Made by a program: the position numbers and the translations under genes. A stretch of DNA of 64,000 nucleotides from an uncultured Opitutia bacterium (GTDB lineage: Bacteria; Verrucomicrobiota; Verrucomicrobiia; Opitutales; Opitutaceae), in contig CAILHZ010000025.1 of the NCBI GenBank assembly GCA_903834135.1, forward strand, positions 1-64,000, written 5' to 3'. Each line of letters begins with the position of its first letter. Positions within the stretch are counted from its first letter, which is position 1. Of the stretch, positions 9,853 to 20,521 are shown one piece after another. Under the pieces are notes generated by a model. That model was not told where the DNA came from. It worked only from the letters and a program-made list of their open reading frames with translations, and searched no databases.

Positions 9853-11391
9853 TTATGGCTCACGCCACGTGTGCTGATTAGTAGAAAGAAGTGTCTCTGC
9901 TGTCGTAGGGCCCCATGATCCTGCTGGGTACTGGTCCATTCCTTTTTGCCCTTGAGATTTCCAGAAATCTAAAACCGGTGTATATAGTTTCCAGGAGGTT
10001 TCCGCTTCATCTCCGCGAATAAACAAAGTGCCGTCTCCGATCATAGCATCAAGCACTAATCGCTCGTAAGCTTCTGGAGTATTTGAGCCAAAGGTTGTTG
10101 CGTAGCGGAAATTCATTTTCACGGGTTGGATGCGTGTTTCTAAACCTGGAATTTTTCCGTTTAAAATTAAGCTTAAACCTTCGTCTGGCTGAATCTGGAA
10201 GGTGAGAGTATTAGCTGCTAAATCTAGATGCTTATTTTGTGCAAATAAGGTTCCGGGTGGCTTTCTAAATTGAATTGCAATCTCTGTTACTCGGCGAGGA
10301 AAACGCTTACCAGATCTGAGATAAAAGGGAACGCCTTGCCATCTCCAGTTATTAATTGAAAGACGAATTGCAGCGTAAGTTTCTGTTCCTGATTTAGGAC
10401 TTACCCCAGGCTCTTGTAAGTAGCCTTTCACAGGTACTCCACCAATCATGCCGTCTGTATATTGTGCGCGTGTTACATCGCCACCCACTTGTACGTTAAG
10501 TGGTTGTATAGCACGTAACACCTTTACTTTTTCATCTCTTACAGCTTCTGCATCTAAGGACACAGGTGGTTCCATTGCAGTTAAAGCAAGCAGCTGCATG
10601 GTATGATTTTGAATCATATCACGTAAGCAGCCACTTTGTTCGTAGTAGCCAGCTCTAGCTTCTACTCCGACTTCCTCGGCAACTGTAATTTGTACACTTT
10701 CAATAAAGTTGCGATTCCACAGAGGCTCAAAAATGGAGTTAGCAAAACGCTGTACTAAGAGATCTTGAACTGTTTCTTTTCCTAGGTAATGATCAATTCG
10801 ATACACTTGTTGTTCTTCAAAGTGGCTTCGAATTGTTGTGTTTAAAGCCCTTGCAGAATCAAGATCACGGCCGAAAGGTTTCTCTATGATTACTTTTGCT
10901 TGATGGGCTTGGCCAAGATACTTGGAGGCTAGGCCACTGGCACCTAAATTAGTGATGATAGATTGAAATACGGAAGGAGGAGTAGAGATGTAAAATAGCG
11001 GCTGTACCTCCCTGCCTAACTTTTTTTCTATTTCACTAATATGCTGATATAAACGATCAAAGGCCGCCTTGTCGTCATACCCACCTGAGACGTAGGTTGT
11101 ATGGGCTGAAATTCGGTTCCATACATCTGTTTGGAGTTCACGTCTGGAAAATTGCTTAACTGCGTCGGAAGCAACTACTCTAAAGGCTTCATCGGTGATT
11201 TCGCTTCGACCAAAGCCAATGAGAAAGAAATCTGCTGGAAGTAAATTATCGTAGCTTAGGTTGTAAACAGCAGGAATTAATTTACGTGCAGTTAAATCGC
11301 CCGAAGCGCCGAAAATAACCACCACAGTGGGTGGCGCTCCACGGTGTTTACTAAGGCCATGAAGAAACGGATGATGTTGATTTTCAGCCAT
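9853..11391 (-). CDS. zwf: Glucose-6-phosphate 1-dehydrogenase
   Basis: VVVIFGASGDLTARKLIPAVYNL, active-site RIDHYLGKETVQDLL, IIEKPFGRDLDSA. Confidence 0.97.
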   Translation of the reverse strand: MAENQHHPFLHGLSKHRGAPPTVVVIFGASGDLTARKLIPAVYNLSYDNLLPADFFLIGFGRSEITDEAFRVVASDAVKQFSRRELQTDVWNRISAHTTYVSGGYDDKAAFDRLYQHISEIEKKLGREVQPLFYISTPPSVFQSIITNLGASGLASKYLGQAHQAKVIIEKPFGRDLDSARALNTTIRSHFEEQQVYRIDHYLGKETVQDLLVQRFANSIFEPLWNRNFIESVQITVAEEVGVEARAGYYEQSGCLRDMIQNHTMQLLALTAMEPPVSLDAEAVRDEKVKVLRAIQPLNVQVGGDVTRAQYTDGMIGGVPVKGYLQEPGVSPKSGTETYAAIRLSINNWRWQGVPFYLRSGKRFPRRVTEIAIQFRKPPGTLFAQNKHLDLAANTLTFQIQPDEGLSLILNGKIPGLETRIQPVKMNFRYATTFGSNTPEAYERLVLDAMIGDGTLFIRGDEAETSWKLYTPVLDFWKSQGQKGMDQYPAGSWGPTTAETLLSTNQHTWREP

Positions 11392-11540
11392 AAGCGCGAT
11401 TGTGCGTTAAAATAAGTGATCAGAGTTCTAGCTATAAGGAAATAGAAATCTGATAGAAAGGTTACTTTGCCTTATTAGATTCGTAATAAACAAGCTTTTC
11501 TTAAGGGCTAATTTCCAAGCATGATACAAATATTACCTAA

Positions 11541-12053
11541 ATGGCACCTGCTTCACAAACTCCAGCTCTTACCTACAAACTCGCCGTTCTTGTTTTTATT
11601 GAAAACGAACAAGGTGAGCAGCTTTTGATGCTTAGGGCGAAACCACCTAATCTTGGGGTATGGAGTCCTATTGGTGGAAAATTAGAAACCGGTATTGGTG
11701 AATCTCCCTTTGAATGTGCAGTAAGAGAAACTCAAGAGGAGACAGGTCTAGTGATTAAGTCTTCTGATTTACATCTATTTTCGATGATCGCTGAAAAAGC
11801 ATATGAAGGAGAAAAACATTGGTTGATGTTTTTATTCCGCTGCAAAAAACCTATTATAGGACTTCCTGACGCAATCAGTGAAGGTACGTTTGGATTTTTC
11901 TCTAGAGAAGCGATTAAAACGCTTCCCATTCCAGAGACAGATCGTACAGCATTATGGCCGATCTTTGATCAGTATAAGGACAGGTTTGTTTCTCTGAAAG
12001 CGGATTGTGCTCCAGGCAAACCTATTAGAGTTGAGATTGAAGAGATTTGCTAA
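11541..12053 (+). CDS. NUDIX hydrolase
   Basis: Nudix box GGKLETGIGESPFECAVRETQEETGL. Confidence 0.9.
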   Translation: MAPASQTPALTYKLAVLVFIENEQGEQLLMLRAKPPNLGVWSPIGGKLETGIGESPFECAVRETQEETGLVIKSSDLHLFSMIAEKAYEGEKHWLMFLFRCKKPIIGLPDAISEGTFGFFSREAIKTLPIPETDRTALWPIFDQYKDRFVSLKADCAPGKPIRVEIEEIC

Positions 12054-12055
12054 GT

Positions 12056-13303
12056 TTAAGGGGTCGTAGCTTTAGCTACTTCAACTGCAAAGGCGTAGGT
12101 ATCTCCAAACATATTTGAGCGGAAGATCACATATCTCATGTCAGGTGTGAAACTAACATTAGGCTCTAATTTATATTTGTGCTTACTCATATTCACTAAT
12201 TTTTCAGATTTAAATACACCGGCTCCGATTAAGTTTTCACCTTTGGTGTGATCATTATGTACGTGCACCGGCTGAAAAAGATAAATCCACTGAGCACCGA
12301 GTGATTGGCTTCCATCACCACAAAATAAGCTGCCATCCCAAGATGAGTTATAGTGAATAGAATCTTCAGAGACTTCGTGGTGATACCAGATTCTTTCGTG
12401 AGTTAAAATATTGTAGCCTGCAACGTAGCCATTGATGCGCTTAGGTAGTTGTAAATCATACCAGATCCAATTTCCGTCATGGCCCCACCATTCGTGACCT
12501 GAAATTTCCATTTCCATCATGCGCTTGTGTACTAAAGTGGTTTCAGTGCCATCAGTTCTGACAGTCCAAATACGATCCACTTGATGCCACGCACCTTCAT
12601 GGCAATACATCAGTTGATTAGGATCTGTAGGAGAAAATTGCATGTGGTTTAACCAATCAGTTCCATGCACAAGATTGTGTGAAGCACCTGTTTTAAGATC
12701 TACCGAGTAAATCCACATGGGTAGACGTGCAGCTAGACGAGTCGCCATCATCTGTGATTTGTTTACAGGCTGATCTAAGACATGAGGCTGTGAAGCACCT
12801 GGTCCACCGTAGTCTTGGCCTGCACCTTCTACGAAACTACCTACAGCTAAGGTTTCATCGGCATTAATTGTAACGATATTTCCTCTGCGAGGCAGGGCAG
12901 CTAATTTGTGCGCTTGGTTTGTTTCGATATTAGCGCACCACAATTCTAGAAAACCGCGTTTATCTGTAGTTTTGGTATAGTAAATTGTTGGCGTTTTTCT
13001 TCCTACAACAATTGCACGCGCATTTCCTGCGACGACTAAGTGTGATGTTAATGTTTTTAAATCAAGTGCACTTATTCCCGCCGGTGATGTGTAGACTAAA
13101 TATTTTCCATCTGGAGAATAACCGTTGTCCGTAAAATAAAAACTAGCTGATCCTGGCTCGTCCGTGAGTCGGATAACGCGGTGTCCTGTGTCAGGATCAA
13201 TCCAAGTTTTAGGAGGCGTCTCTGCATAAGTCTTGTACGTTGCGAGTGCAAAAAAAGCAACGCACAGGAGATAGTACTTTGAGGTAAGCATGAGGTTTTT
13301 CAT
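12056..13303 (-). CDS. ogl: Oligogalacturonate lyase-like (PL22 family), secreted
   Basis: Signal peptide; WIDPDTGHRVIRLTDEPGSASFYFTDNGYSPDGKYLVYTSPAG and HMQFSPTDPNQLMYCHEGAWHQVDRIW characteristic of Ogl/PL22 beta-propeller lyases. Confidence 0.85.
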   Translation of the reverse strand: MKNLMLTSKYYLLCVAFFALATYKTYAETPPKTWIDPDTGHRVIRLTDEPGSASFYFTDNGYSPDGKYLVYTSPAGISALDLKTLTSHLVVAGNARAIVVGRKTPTIYYTKTTDKRGFLELWCANIETNQAHKLAALPRRGNIVTINADETLAVGSFVEGAGQDYGGPGASQPHVLDQPVNKSQMMATRLAARLPMWIYSVDLKTGASHNLVHGTDWLNHMQFSPTDPNQLMYCHEGAWHQVDRIWTVRTDGTETTLVHKRMMEMEISGHEWWGHDGNWIWYDLQLPKRINGYVAGYNILTHERIWYHHEVSEDSIHYNSSWDGSLFCGDGSQSLGAQWIYLFQPVHVHNDHTKGENLIGAGVFKSEKLVNMSKHKYKLEPNVSFTPDMRYVIFRSNMFGDTYAFAVEVAKATTP

Positions 13304-13360
13304 AAAATAGGGTAAATACTACCATATATTCGCCTGCGGGTATGTCGCTGCATTTAATTT

Positions 13361-13370
13361 CGGACAGTCC
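13361..13370. promoter_or_regulatory. Candidate operator CGGACAGTCC upstream of ogl-like gene
   Basis: GGAC-A-GTCC palindrome 58 bp upstream of the ogl-like start; the same 10-mer occurs at 49116-49125. Confidence 0.4.
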
Positions 13371-13372
13371 TT

Positions 13373-13600
13373 ATGCACATGTCCTCTAGTCATTTAAAAA
13401 GTGCTGTAGCATTAATTTTTACTTTGTTGGGAGAAGCTTCGGCAACCCAGACTGCACGCGGTGTGGATGCTCATGGTTTTAAGGAAAATGAAATTGCATC
13501 CAAACAAGGTGGTCACGTTGCAGGTAGTGCGAGCAACGAACTTCAGGCAAAAACAGGCAGAGCTGGCTCTACTAAAGTGAACTACAAAACTATTGCTTAA
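13373..13600 (+). pseudogene. C-terminal fragment resembling Bro-N domain (phage antirepressor-like) proteins
   Basis: 75 aa LIFTLLGEASATQTARGVDAHGFKENEIASKQGGHVAGSASNELQAKTG resembles the conserved tail of Bro-N proteins (LIFTMLGEAxTTxIARxxDAxGFxENxxAAxxGGxIAGxARxxLExKTG, recalled pattern); no Bro-N domain and an in-frame TAA at 13355-13357 upstream. Confidence 0.5.
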
Positions 13601-13838
13601 AAAAGAAATGCGTTTTGTTGAGCGCATAAAAGCCTTTCTAAAAAAACAAACTCATCACTGCTCTAAAAGAAAGGTTTTAAATAGCTTATTTTTATACAAA
13701 AAACGATTCTATAGGGGGGGGAATTGTCCCCTATATTTACTTAAGTTTTTGTCATAGAATAGTATATGGACGCAACTTTTCGAAAAAGAGCTATAATGTC
13801 ACACTAAATTTTTTCCTTAAAAAGGACTTATTTCTAAC

Positions 13839-15158
13839 TCAGACAATACGCAGTACAGCGTATGTTTTCTTGCCCTTACGCAGTAAAATATATTTCCCAA
13901 AAAGAAGGTCCTCTAGTGTAGCAGTTTTACCTGGCTCAGTAATACGCTGGTTATTCATGGAGATTCCTCCGCCTTCAATATCCTTACGTGCTTGGCCTTT
14001 AGATGGGCAAAGCTTTCCTTGAATTAAGAGTTCAACGAGTGCTGTACCGGCACCTTCGAGTAAACTTTTTGCAATATCTTGGGTTGGAATTTCACCAACA
14101 ACATCTGCAAATATTTTTTCTGAAATACCTTCTAATCCACCACCAAACATAATCTCGCTCGCCTTTAAAGCATCTGCGCAAGCGCTTGTTCCATGCACTA
14201 AGGTGGTGACTTCTTTAGCTAAAGCTTTATGTGCCTCACGAGCGCCTGGATTTGCCGCATGGCGTGTTTCTAAATCGATTATTGCTTCGTGTGAAAGGAG
14301 TGTAAATTTTCTTAAATACTGCGAAATCATACTGTCTTCAGTATTTACGAAGAACTGATAAAAACGGTAGGGACTTGTTTTTTCAGGATCTAACCATACA
14401 GCACCTGATTCAGTCTTACCAAATTTTTTGCCGTCCGATCTTGTAATTAAAGGGAAGGTCATGCCCCAAGCGGGTACACCTAATTTTTTACGAATTAAAT
14501 CAGTGCCTGCAGTTATATTGCCCCACTGATCACTTCCGCCAATTTGGAGTTCACAGTTATAGGTTTTTCTTAAGTGATAGAAGTCATGTGCTTGAAGCAG
14601 CATGTAACTAAATTCGGTGTAACTAATGCCGTGCTCACTTTCCATGCGAGCGCGTACACTTTCTTTAGCCACCATCATATTGATCGAAAAATGTTTTCCG
14701 ATATCGCGCAAGAAATCCAAGTAACTTAAGGATGCAGTCCAATCGGCATTATCGACTAAGCGTGCTGGGTTACCTTTACGGTCGAATTCTAAGAGTTTGG
14801 AAAGCTGGGTCTTAATCGAATTAACGTTATGCTCTAGCTGCTCTCGAGTTAATAGATTACGTTCTGCTGACTTACCACTTGGGTCACCCACCATGCCGGT
14901 TGCGCCACCTGCTAAGGGTAAGGGATTATGGCCTGATAATTGAAAACGCCTTAAGGTAAGCTGCCCCATTAAGTGTCCCACATGAAGACTGTCACCAGTA
15001 GGATCGAAACCGCAGTACAAGGTCACAGGCCCAGCTGCTAGACGCTGGGTTAGAGCGTCAATATCTGTGCAATCGGCTAAAAGGCCGCGCCATTTAAGGT
15101 CTTCGAGGATACTCATGGGCAAGGTAGAGGATATTTGAGGCATAAAGGATAGCGTCAA
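13839..15158 (-). CDS. tyrS: Tyrosyl-tRNA synthetase (probable start at internal Met, MSILEDLKWRG)
   Basis: YCGFDPTGDSLHVGHLMGQLTLRRFQ, KFGKTESGAVWLD class-I signatures, S4 domain at C-terminus. Confidence 0.95.
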   Translation of the reverse strand: MTLSFMPQISSTLPMSILEDLKWRGLLADCTDIDALTQRLAAGPVTLYCGFDPTGDSLHVGHLMGQLTLRRFQLSGHNPLPLAGGATGMVGDPSGKSAERNLLTREQLEHNVNSIKTQLSKLLEFDRKGNPARLVDNADWTASLSYLDFLRDIGKHFSINMMVAKESVRARMESEHGISYTEFSYMLLQAHDFYHLRKTYNCELQIGGSDQWGNITAGTDLIRKKLGVPAWGMTFPLITRSDGKKFGKTESGAVWLDPEKTSPYRFYQFFVNTEDSMISQYLRKFTLLSHEAIIDLETRHAANPGAREAHKALAKEVTTLVHGTSACADALKASEIMFGGGLEGISEKIFADVVGEIPTQDIAKSLLEGAGTALVELLIQGKLCPSKGQARKDIEGGGISMNNQRITEPGKTATLEDLLFGKYILLRKGKKTYAVLRIV

Positions 15159-15384
15159 GCTAACGCAGAGCTTAAAAACGGTTTGCCGCCTAGCGTTTAT
15201 GGCCTCTATTTTGTCTTTTCCGTTCGCTTCTTAAAGTGAACAGATATAGTATTTTAAGCCAATTAATCAGGTTAGATTCTTTAGGGTGTATTCCTTAATG
15301 AGTTTGGCCTAATGTCTGCACTTTATAGTCTCATTTTAGTCCTTATAAATCTCACTTCACTGCTTAACCTTAACTTACCTCCAT

Positions 15385-15858
15385 ATGCCACTTACAATCG
15401 GTTCAAAAGCTCCTGATTTCACTCTCAAAACAAAGACAGCTGAAGGGCTAGTTGATGTTACTTTAAGCAGTAATTTTGGTAAGAAAAATACTGTATTACT
15501 GTTTTTTCCTTTAGCCTACACAGGTGTATGTACCCAAGAAATGTGTGACGTGACTGCGGGCCTTGGTGATTATACCAAGCTTAACGCTGAAGTGTACGCA
15601 ATTAGCGTGGATAGCCCCTTCTCACAGGAGGCTTGGGCTACTCAAAATGGCATCAAGGTAACGATATTATCAGATCTAAATAAGACAGTCACTCGTGCTT
15701 ATGATGTCTTATTTCCAATGCTTGCAGGAGTCGGTGATACTTCAGCTCGGGCAGCCTTTGTGATCAATTCAGCAGGTGTAATCACCTATGCTGAGCAAAC
15801 ACCAACTCCTAAAGATTTACCTAACTTTAAAGCAATTGCAGCCGTTCTGGCAAAGTAA
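15385..15858 (+). CDS. Peroxiredoxin (AhpC/TSA-redoxin family)
   Basis: PLAYTGVCTQEMCDV peroxidatic cysteine motif; thioredoxin-like fold pattern. Confidence 0.9.
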   Translation: MPLTIGSKAPDFTLKTKTAEGLVDVTLSSNFGKKNTVLLFFPLAYTGVCTQEMCDVTAGLGDYTKLNAEVYAISVDSPFSQEAWATQNGIKVTILSDLNKTVTRAYDVLFPMLAGVGDTSARAAFVINSAGVITYAEQTPTPKDLPNFKAIAAVLAK

Positions 15859-15899
15859 GTTAGTTTTTCTAATTCTTTTAGCGTTATAAAATTTTTGAC

Positions 15900-18641
15900 A
15901 TGAGTCTTCCTAATCCGTTCAACACCCGTTCGTCATTTTCGGCTAACGGAAAGTCGCATTCGTATTATTCACTTCCTGCGCTCTCTAAAGCGGGCATGGG
16001 TGTCGAAAGACTTCCAGTCTCGATTAGGATTGTTCTGGAATCTCTTTTACGTAATTGCGATGGCAAGCGGGTCAGTGAAGCTGCAATCAAGGCACTTGCT
16101 GCATGGAAAGCTAAAGAATCACGCACGGAAGAAATTCCTTTCGTTGTTGCTCGTATCGTACTGCAAGATTTCACCGGAGTACCTCTGTTAGTGGATTTAG
16201 CAGCGATGCGTTCTGCGGTATCTACCTTAGGTAAAAATCCAAAAATTATTGAACCACTTGTACCTGTAGATCTTGTTGTAGATCACTCCGTACAAGTTGA
16301 CTACGCAGGTAATAAAGATGCGCTAGGCCGTAATCTAGAACTTGAATTCTCCCGTAACCGTGAACGCTATCAGTTCTTAAAATGGGGTATGCAGGCGTTC
16401 GAAACATTTAAAGTAGTTCCTCCTGGTATCGGTATTGTTCACCAAGTTAATTTGGAGTACTTAGCAAAAGGAATTTTGTCTGATTCAAGCGGCGCTTACT
16501 ATCCAGACACATTGGTAGGAACAGACTCTCACACAACCATGATCAATGGGCTTGGTGTTGTAGGCTGGGGTGTAGGTGGAATTGAAGCAGAAGCAGGTAT
16601 GTTAGGTCAGCCTGTTTACTTCTTAACTCCAGACGTAGTAGGCGTTCGTTTAACCGGTGCACTTAAAGAAGGTGTTACTGCTACAGACTTAGCTCTTACA
16701 GTTACACAAGTTTTAAGAAAAGCCAAAGTCGTTGGTAAGTTTGTAGAATTCTACGGTCCTGGTGCAGCAGCACTCCCTGTTGTTGACCGTGCGACTATTG
16801 CAAATATGGCTCCTGAGTATGGTGCAACGATGGGCTTTTTCCCAATCGATCAAGAATGCTCAAATTATTTACGTGCAACAGGACGTAGCGAAGAGCATAT
16901 CGCTTTATTTGAAGCCTACTACAAGTCTCAGAATTTGTGGGGAATTCCTCAAGGCGGAGAAATCGATTACTCTCAAGATTTAGCTCTAGATTTAAGCACT
17001 GTTGTGCCAAGTGTTGCTGGACCGAAACGTCCACAAGACCGCATCGAGCTACCTTACTTAAAACAAGAATTTACAACAGCTTATTCCCGTGCGGTTACAG
17101 AAAACGGATTTGGAAAAGTAGCACCTGATTTAGCAAAAACATTCTCGGTACCGTTTACAGAAAAACGTGATACTAAGCCTAGTGCCGGTGGTAGAGCAGA
17201 TGGTGAAATTGCAAGCGGCAGTGTTTTAATTGCTGCAATCACTAGCTGTACTAATACCTCTAATCCAAGTGTCATGCTTGCAGCAGGACTCTTGGCAAAG
17301 AAGGCCGTAGAAAAAGGACTGTTTGTGCAGTCCACAGTAAAATCCTCCCTAGCTCCTGGTAGCCGTGTTGTAACCGAATACCTAGATAAAACAGGACTTC
17401 AACCTTACTTAGATAAACTTGGCTTCCAGACCGTTGGCTACGGCTGTACTACGTGTATTGGAAATTCCGGACCTTTAAATCCAGCGATCGAAGAAACAAT
17501 CATTAAAAATGATTTAGTCGCTGCAGCTGTACTTTCAGGTAATCGTAATTTCGAAGCTCGGGTACACCAAAACATTAAGGCTAATTTCTTAATGTCACCT
17601 CCACTTGTGGTTGCTTTCGCAATTGCAGGCCGCGTGGATATTGATCTTTCCAAGGATCCACTCGGACGTGATACGCAGGGACACGATGTGTATTTAAAAG
17701 ATATCTGGCCTACACTCCAAGAGGTGCGCGATCAATTGCAGGCAGCACTTCGCCCTGAAGTATTCCAGAAGTTATATAAGGACTTTGCGTCTCAAAATCC
17801 AAAGTGGAACGAAATTCCTTCTTCCACTGGTAATGTGTATTCCTTTGATAAGAGCTCTACGTATATCCAAGAGCCTCCTTTCTTTGATAAATTTAATTTA
17901 AAAGCTCCAGGAATTTCTGAAATTAAAGCAGGCCGTGCACTCGGTATATTTGGTGATTCAGTCACAACCGATCATATTTCACCAGCGGGTGCTATTAAGA
18001 AGAGTTCACCAGCGGGTAAATTCCTTTTAGATAACGGAGTTGCTTTCGAAGACTTCAATTCCTACGGCTCACGACGCGGCAATGACCGCATCATGACACG
18101 TGGTACCTTTGCTAACGTACGTATTAAAAATTTAATGCTCGGTGGTGAAGAGGGTGGAAACACCTTATATGTATCAAAAACAGGAGCTGTTGAAAAACTA
18201 GCGATCTATGATGCATCCGTTAAGTACAAGGCAGAGGGAACTCCTTTGTTTGTCTTTGCAGGCCAAGAATACGGCACAGGTTCATCCCGTGACTGGGCTG
18301 CTAAAGGTACATCGCTTCTGGGTGTTAAAGTCGTTGTAGCTCAAAGCTACGAACGTATTCACCGCTCTAATTTAGTGGGTATGGGCGTACTTCCTCTACA
18401 ATTTAAGGAAGGCACTTCTGCCCAGAGTCTTAAACTTGATGGTACTGAAACCTACGATGTTGTAGGTCTTAATAGTGCGATTAAGCCACAGCAGGATATG
18501 ACACTTAAGATCACCCGCAAAACTGGTGAAACCTTAGATGTTTCTGTTCGCTGCCGTATCGATACACCGATTGAAATTGATTACTATCAGCATGGTGGAA
18601 TTCTTCCTTTCGTACTTAGACAAATTGTAGCCGCTCACTAA
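15900..18641 (+). CDS. acnA: Aconitate hydratase
   Basis: [50 protein letters not shown] signatures, 913 aa. Confidence 0.97.
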   Translation: MSLPNPFNTRSSFSANGKSHSYYSLPALSKAGMGVERLPVSIRIVLESLLRNCDGKRVSEAAIKALAAWKAKESRTEEIPFVVARIVLQDFTGVPLLVDLAAMRSAVSTLGKNPKIIEPLVPVDLVVDHSVQVDYAGNKDALGRNLELEFSRNRERYQFLKWGMQAFETFKVVPPGIGIVHQVNLEYLAKGILSDSSGAYYPDTLVGTDSHTTMINGLGVVGWGVGGIEAEAGMLGQPVYFLTPDVVGVRLTGALKEGVTATDLALTVTQVLRKAKVVGKFVEFYGPGAAALPVVDRATIANMAPEYGATMGFFPIDQECSNYLRATGRSEEHIALFEAYYKSQNLWGIPQGGEIDYSQDLALDLSTVVPSVAGPKRPQDRIELPYLKQEFTTAYSRAVTENGFGKVAPDLAKTFSVPFTEKRDTKPSAGGRADGEIASGSVLIAAITSCTNTSNPSVMLAAGLLAKKAVEKGLFVQSTVKSSLAPGSRVVTEYLDKTGLQPYLDKLGFQTVGYGCTTCIGNSGPLNPAIEETIIKNDLVAAAVLSGNRNFEARVHQNIKANFLMSPPLVVAFAIAGRVDIDLSKDPLGRDTQGHDVYLKDIWPTLQEVRDQLQAALRPEVFQKLYKDFASQNPKWNEIPSSTGNVYSFDKSSTYIQEPPFFDKFNLKAPGISEIKAGRALGIFGDSVTTDHISPAGAIKKSSPAGKFLLDNGVAFEDFNSYGSRRGNDRIMTRGTFANVRIKNLMLGGEEGGNTLYVSKTGAVEKLAIYDASVKYKAEGTPLFVFAGQEYGTGSSRDWAAKGTSLLGVKVVVAQSYERIHRSNLVGMGVLPLQFKEGTSAQSLKLDGTETYDVVGLNSAIKPQQDMTLKITRKTGETLDVSVRCRIDTPIEIDYYQHGGILPFVLRQIVAAH

Positions 18642-18714
18642 GTTACTCTTTTCACACGTAAGCACTAAAACACGCCATTCTTTTTTGTGAATTAAGGCGT
18701 CTTGAATTGTACCT

Positions 18715-19230
18715 ATGCCTGATGTTGCATCCCAGTCTGTATATTTAGTCGATTGCGACTCCGATCCGGTGCGCGTGCGTATATCCGGGAAGGCTAATTT
18801 CCAGAATAGCGCCTGTTTAAAAGATTTTCTTCAGCATATGTTAGCTGAGGGTAAAAGTCGTTTCTTACTTGATTTTGAGCAGTGTGCTACGATGGATAGT
18901 ACTTTTCTTGGTGTATTAGCTGGAGCAGCTTTAGAGATTAAACGTAAAGCCCCTGAGGGTAAGTTAACACTGTTTAGATTGGGTACCCGTAATTTAGAGT
19001 TAGTGCGCAGTCTTGGCCTTCATAGGCTCATGCAAGTAGAATCAGGAGAACTCTCCGTAGCACTTACTGATTCAAGTCATGCCCTTAATTGTGAGGGTAA
19101 ATCAGAATTAGATAACGCAAAATTGGCTCTCGAAGCGCACCAAAATCTGGTCAAAGTTGATGAATCCAACCGGGCTAAATTTCAAGATGTCCTTACTTTC
19201 TTAAAGAACAAGGTCGACAAGAAGGTCTAA
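18715..19230 (+). CDS. STAS-domain protein (anti-sigma factor antagonist-like)
   Basis: LLDFEQCATMDSTFLGVLAGAALEIKRKAPEGKLTLFRLGTRNLELVRSLGLHRLM matches the STAS DSTFLGVL core. Confidence 0.8.
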   Translation: MPDVASQSVYLVDCDSDPVRVRISGKANFQNSACLKDFLQHMLAEGKSRFLLDFEQCATMDSTFLGVLAGAALEIKRKAPEGKLTLFRLGTRNLELVRSLGLHRLMQVESGELSVALTDSSHALNCEGKSELDNAKLALEAHQNLVKVDESNRAKFQDVLTFLKNKVDKKV

Positions 19231-19263
19231 TCACCTCTGATTTTTACTGTAGTTCATACTTAC

Positions 19264-20472
19264 ATGGCCGAAATAAATTCCATAAACCGCGAATCACTCC
19301 CAGACAGTACGGGACACTTTGGCGTGTATGGTGGCGTGTTTGTTCCTGAGACCTTGATGTCGGCTTTAAAGGAGTTGGATGAAGCCTATGCAGTTGCAGC
19401 AAAGGATCCTTCGTTTCAAAAAGAATTACACGATACGCTTGCAGAATTTGCAGGTCGTCCTACGCCGCTTTATTACGCTGAGCGTTTGACGGAGCATTGT
19501 GGTGGAGCAAAAATATTTTTTAAGCGTGAAGACTTATTGCACACGGGTGCTCATAAAATTAATAACGCAATAGGTCAGGCAATCTTAGCACGCAGGATGG
19601 GTAAGAAGCGTATCATTGCTGAAACCGGTGCAGGACAGCACGGTGTAGCTACGGCAGCTGTTTGTGCAAAGTTTGGTCTGGAGTGTGTCGTGTATATGGG
19701 CGCGGTAGATATGCAGCGCCAAGCACTAAATGTTTTTAGAATGCGCTTAATGGGTGCTGAAGTACGAGGTGTAGAGGCAGGTCAAAAGACACTCAAAGAA
19801 GCTATTAATGAAGCAATGCGTGACTGGGTCACTAATGTAAGAAGTACGCACTACATTTTGGGTACAGTATATGGCTCTCATCCGTATCCTATGATGGTGA
19901 GAGAATTTCACCGGGTGATTGGTCGTGAAGCGCGTGAGCAATTTTTAGCACGTGAAGGTCGCTTACCTGATGAACTAATCGCCTGTGTGGGTGGTGGCAG
20001 TAATGCCATGGGTTTATTTTTTGAATTCTTACACGATACGAAAGTTAAGATGACTGGTGTAGAAGCAGGTGGTCACGGTATTACATTAGGTAATCACGCT
20101 GCACGTTTTTCAGGTGGTAGACTTGGTGTATTGCAAGGCTGTAAGACTTACATCTTACAAGATCAAGATGGACAAATCCAGGGCACGCACTCTGTTTCTG
20201 CTGGGTTAGATTATGCTGCTGTTGGACCTGAGCATGCCTTTTACCGGGATACGGGACGTATTGATTTTAGTTATGCAACAGATGATGAAGTATTGGCTGC
20301 ATTTAAACTATGCTCAAGTAAGGAGGGTATTATCCCTGCTTTAGAAAGTAGTCATGCACTAGCGTATGCCTTTAAGCGCGCAGCTGAACTACCTAAGGAT
20401 AAATCAATACTGATCAATTTAAGTGGCCGTGGAGATAAGGATGTTCAACAAGCGATAGCACTCATTAAGTAA
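19264..20472 (+). CDS. trpB: Tryptophan synthase beta chain
   Basis: [36 protein letters not shown]-lysine motif, NLSGRGDKD. Confidence 0.97.
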   Translation: MAEINSINRESLPDSTGHFGVYGGVFVPETLMSALKELDEAYAVAAKDPSFQKELHDTLAEFAGRPTPLYYAERLTEHCGGAKIFFKREDLLHTGAHKINNAIGQAILARRMGKKRIIAETGAGQHGVATAAVCAKFGLECVVYMGAVDMQRQALNVFRMRLMGAEVRGVEAGQKTLKEAINEAMRDWVTNVRSTHYILGTVYGSHPYPMMVREFHRVIGREAREQFLAREGRLPDELIACVGGGSNAMGLFFEFLHDTKVKMTGVEAGGHGITLGNHAARFSGGRLGVLQGCKTYILQDQDGQIQGTHSVSAGLDYAAVGPEHAFYRDTGRIDFSYATDDEVLAAFKLCSSKEGIIPALESSHALAYAFKRAAELPKDKSILINLSGRGDKDVQQAIALIK

Positions 20473-20521
20473 GCCTACGGTTAGCTTGCCAGAAGACCTT
20501 AGGTTTTGTTAGATAGCCTTC

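Noticed and set aside
15965-17653. Several ORFs of 60-84 aa on both strands inside acnA
   Set aside because: Overlap the full-length, clearly genuine aconitase frame; typical shadow ORFs.
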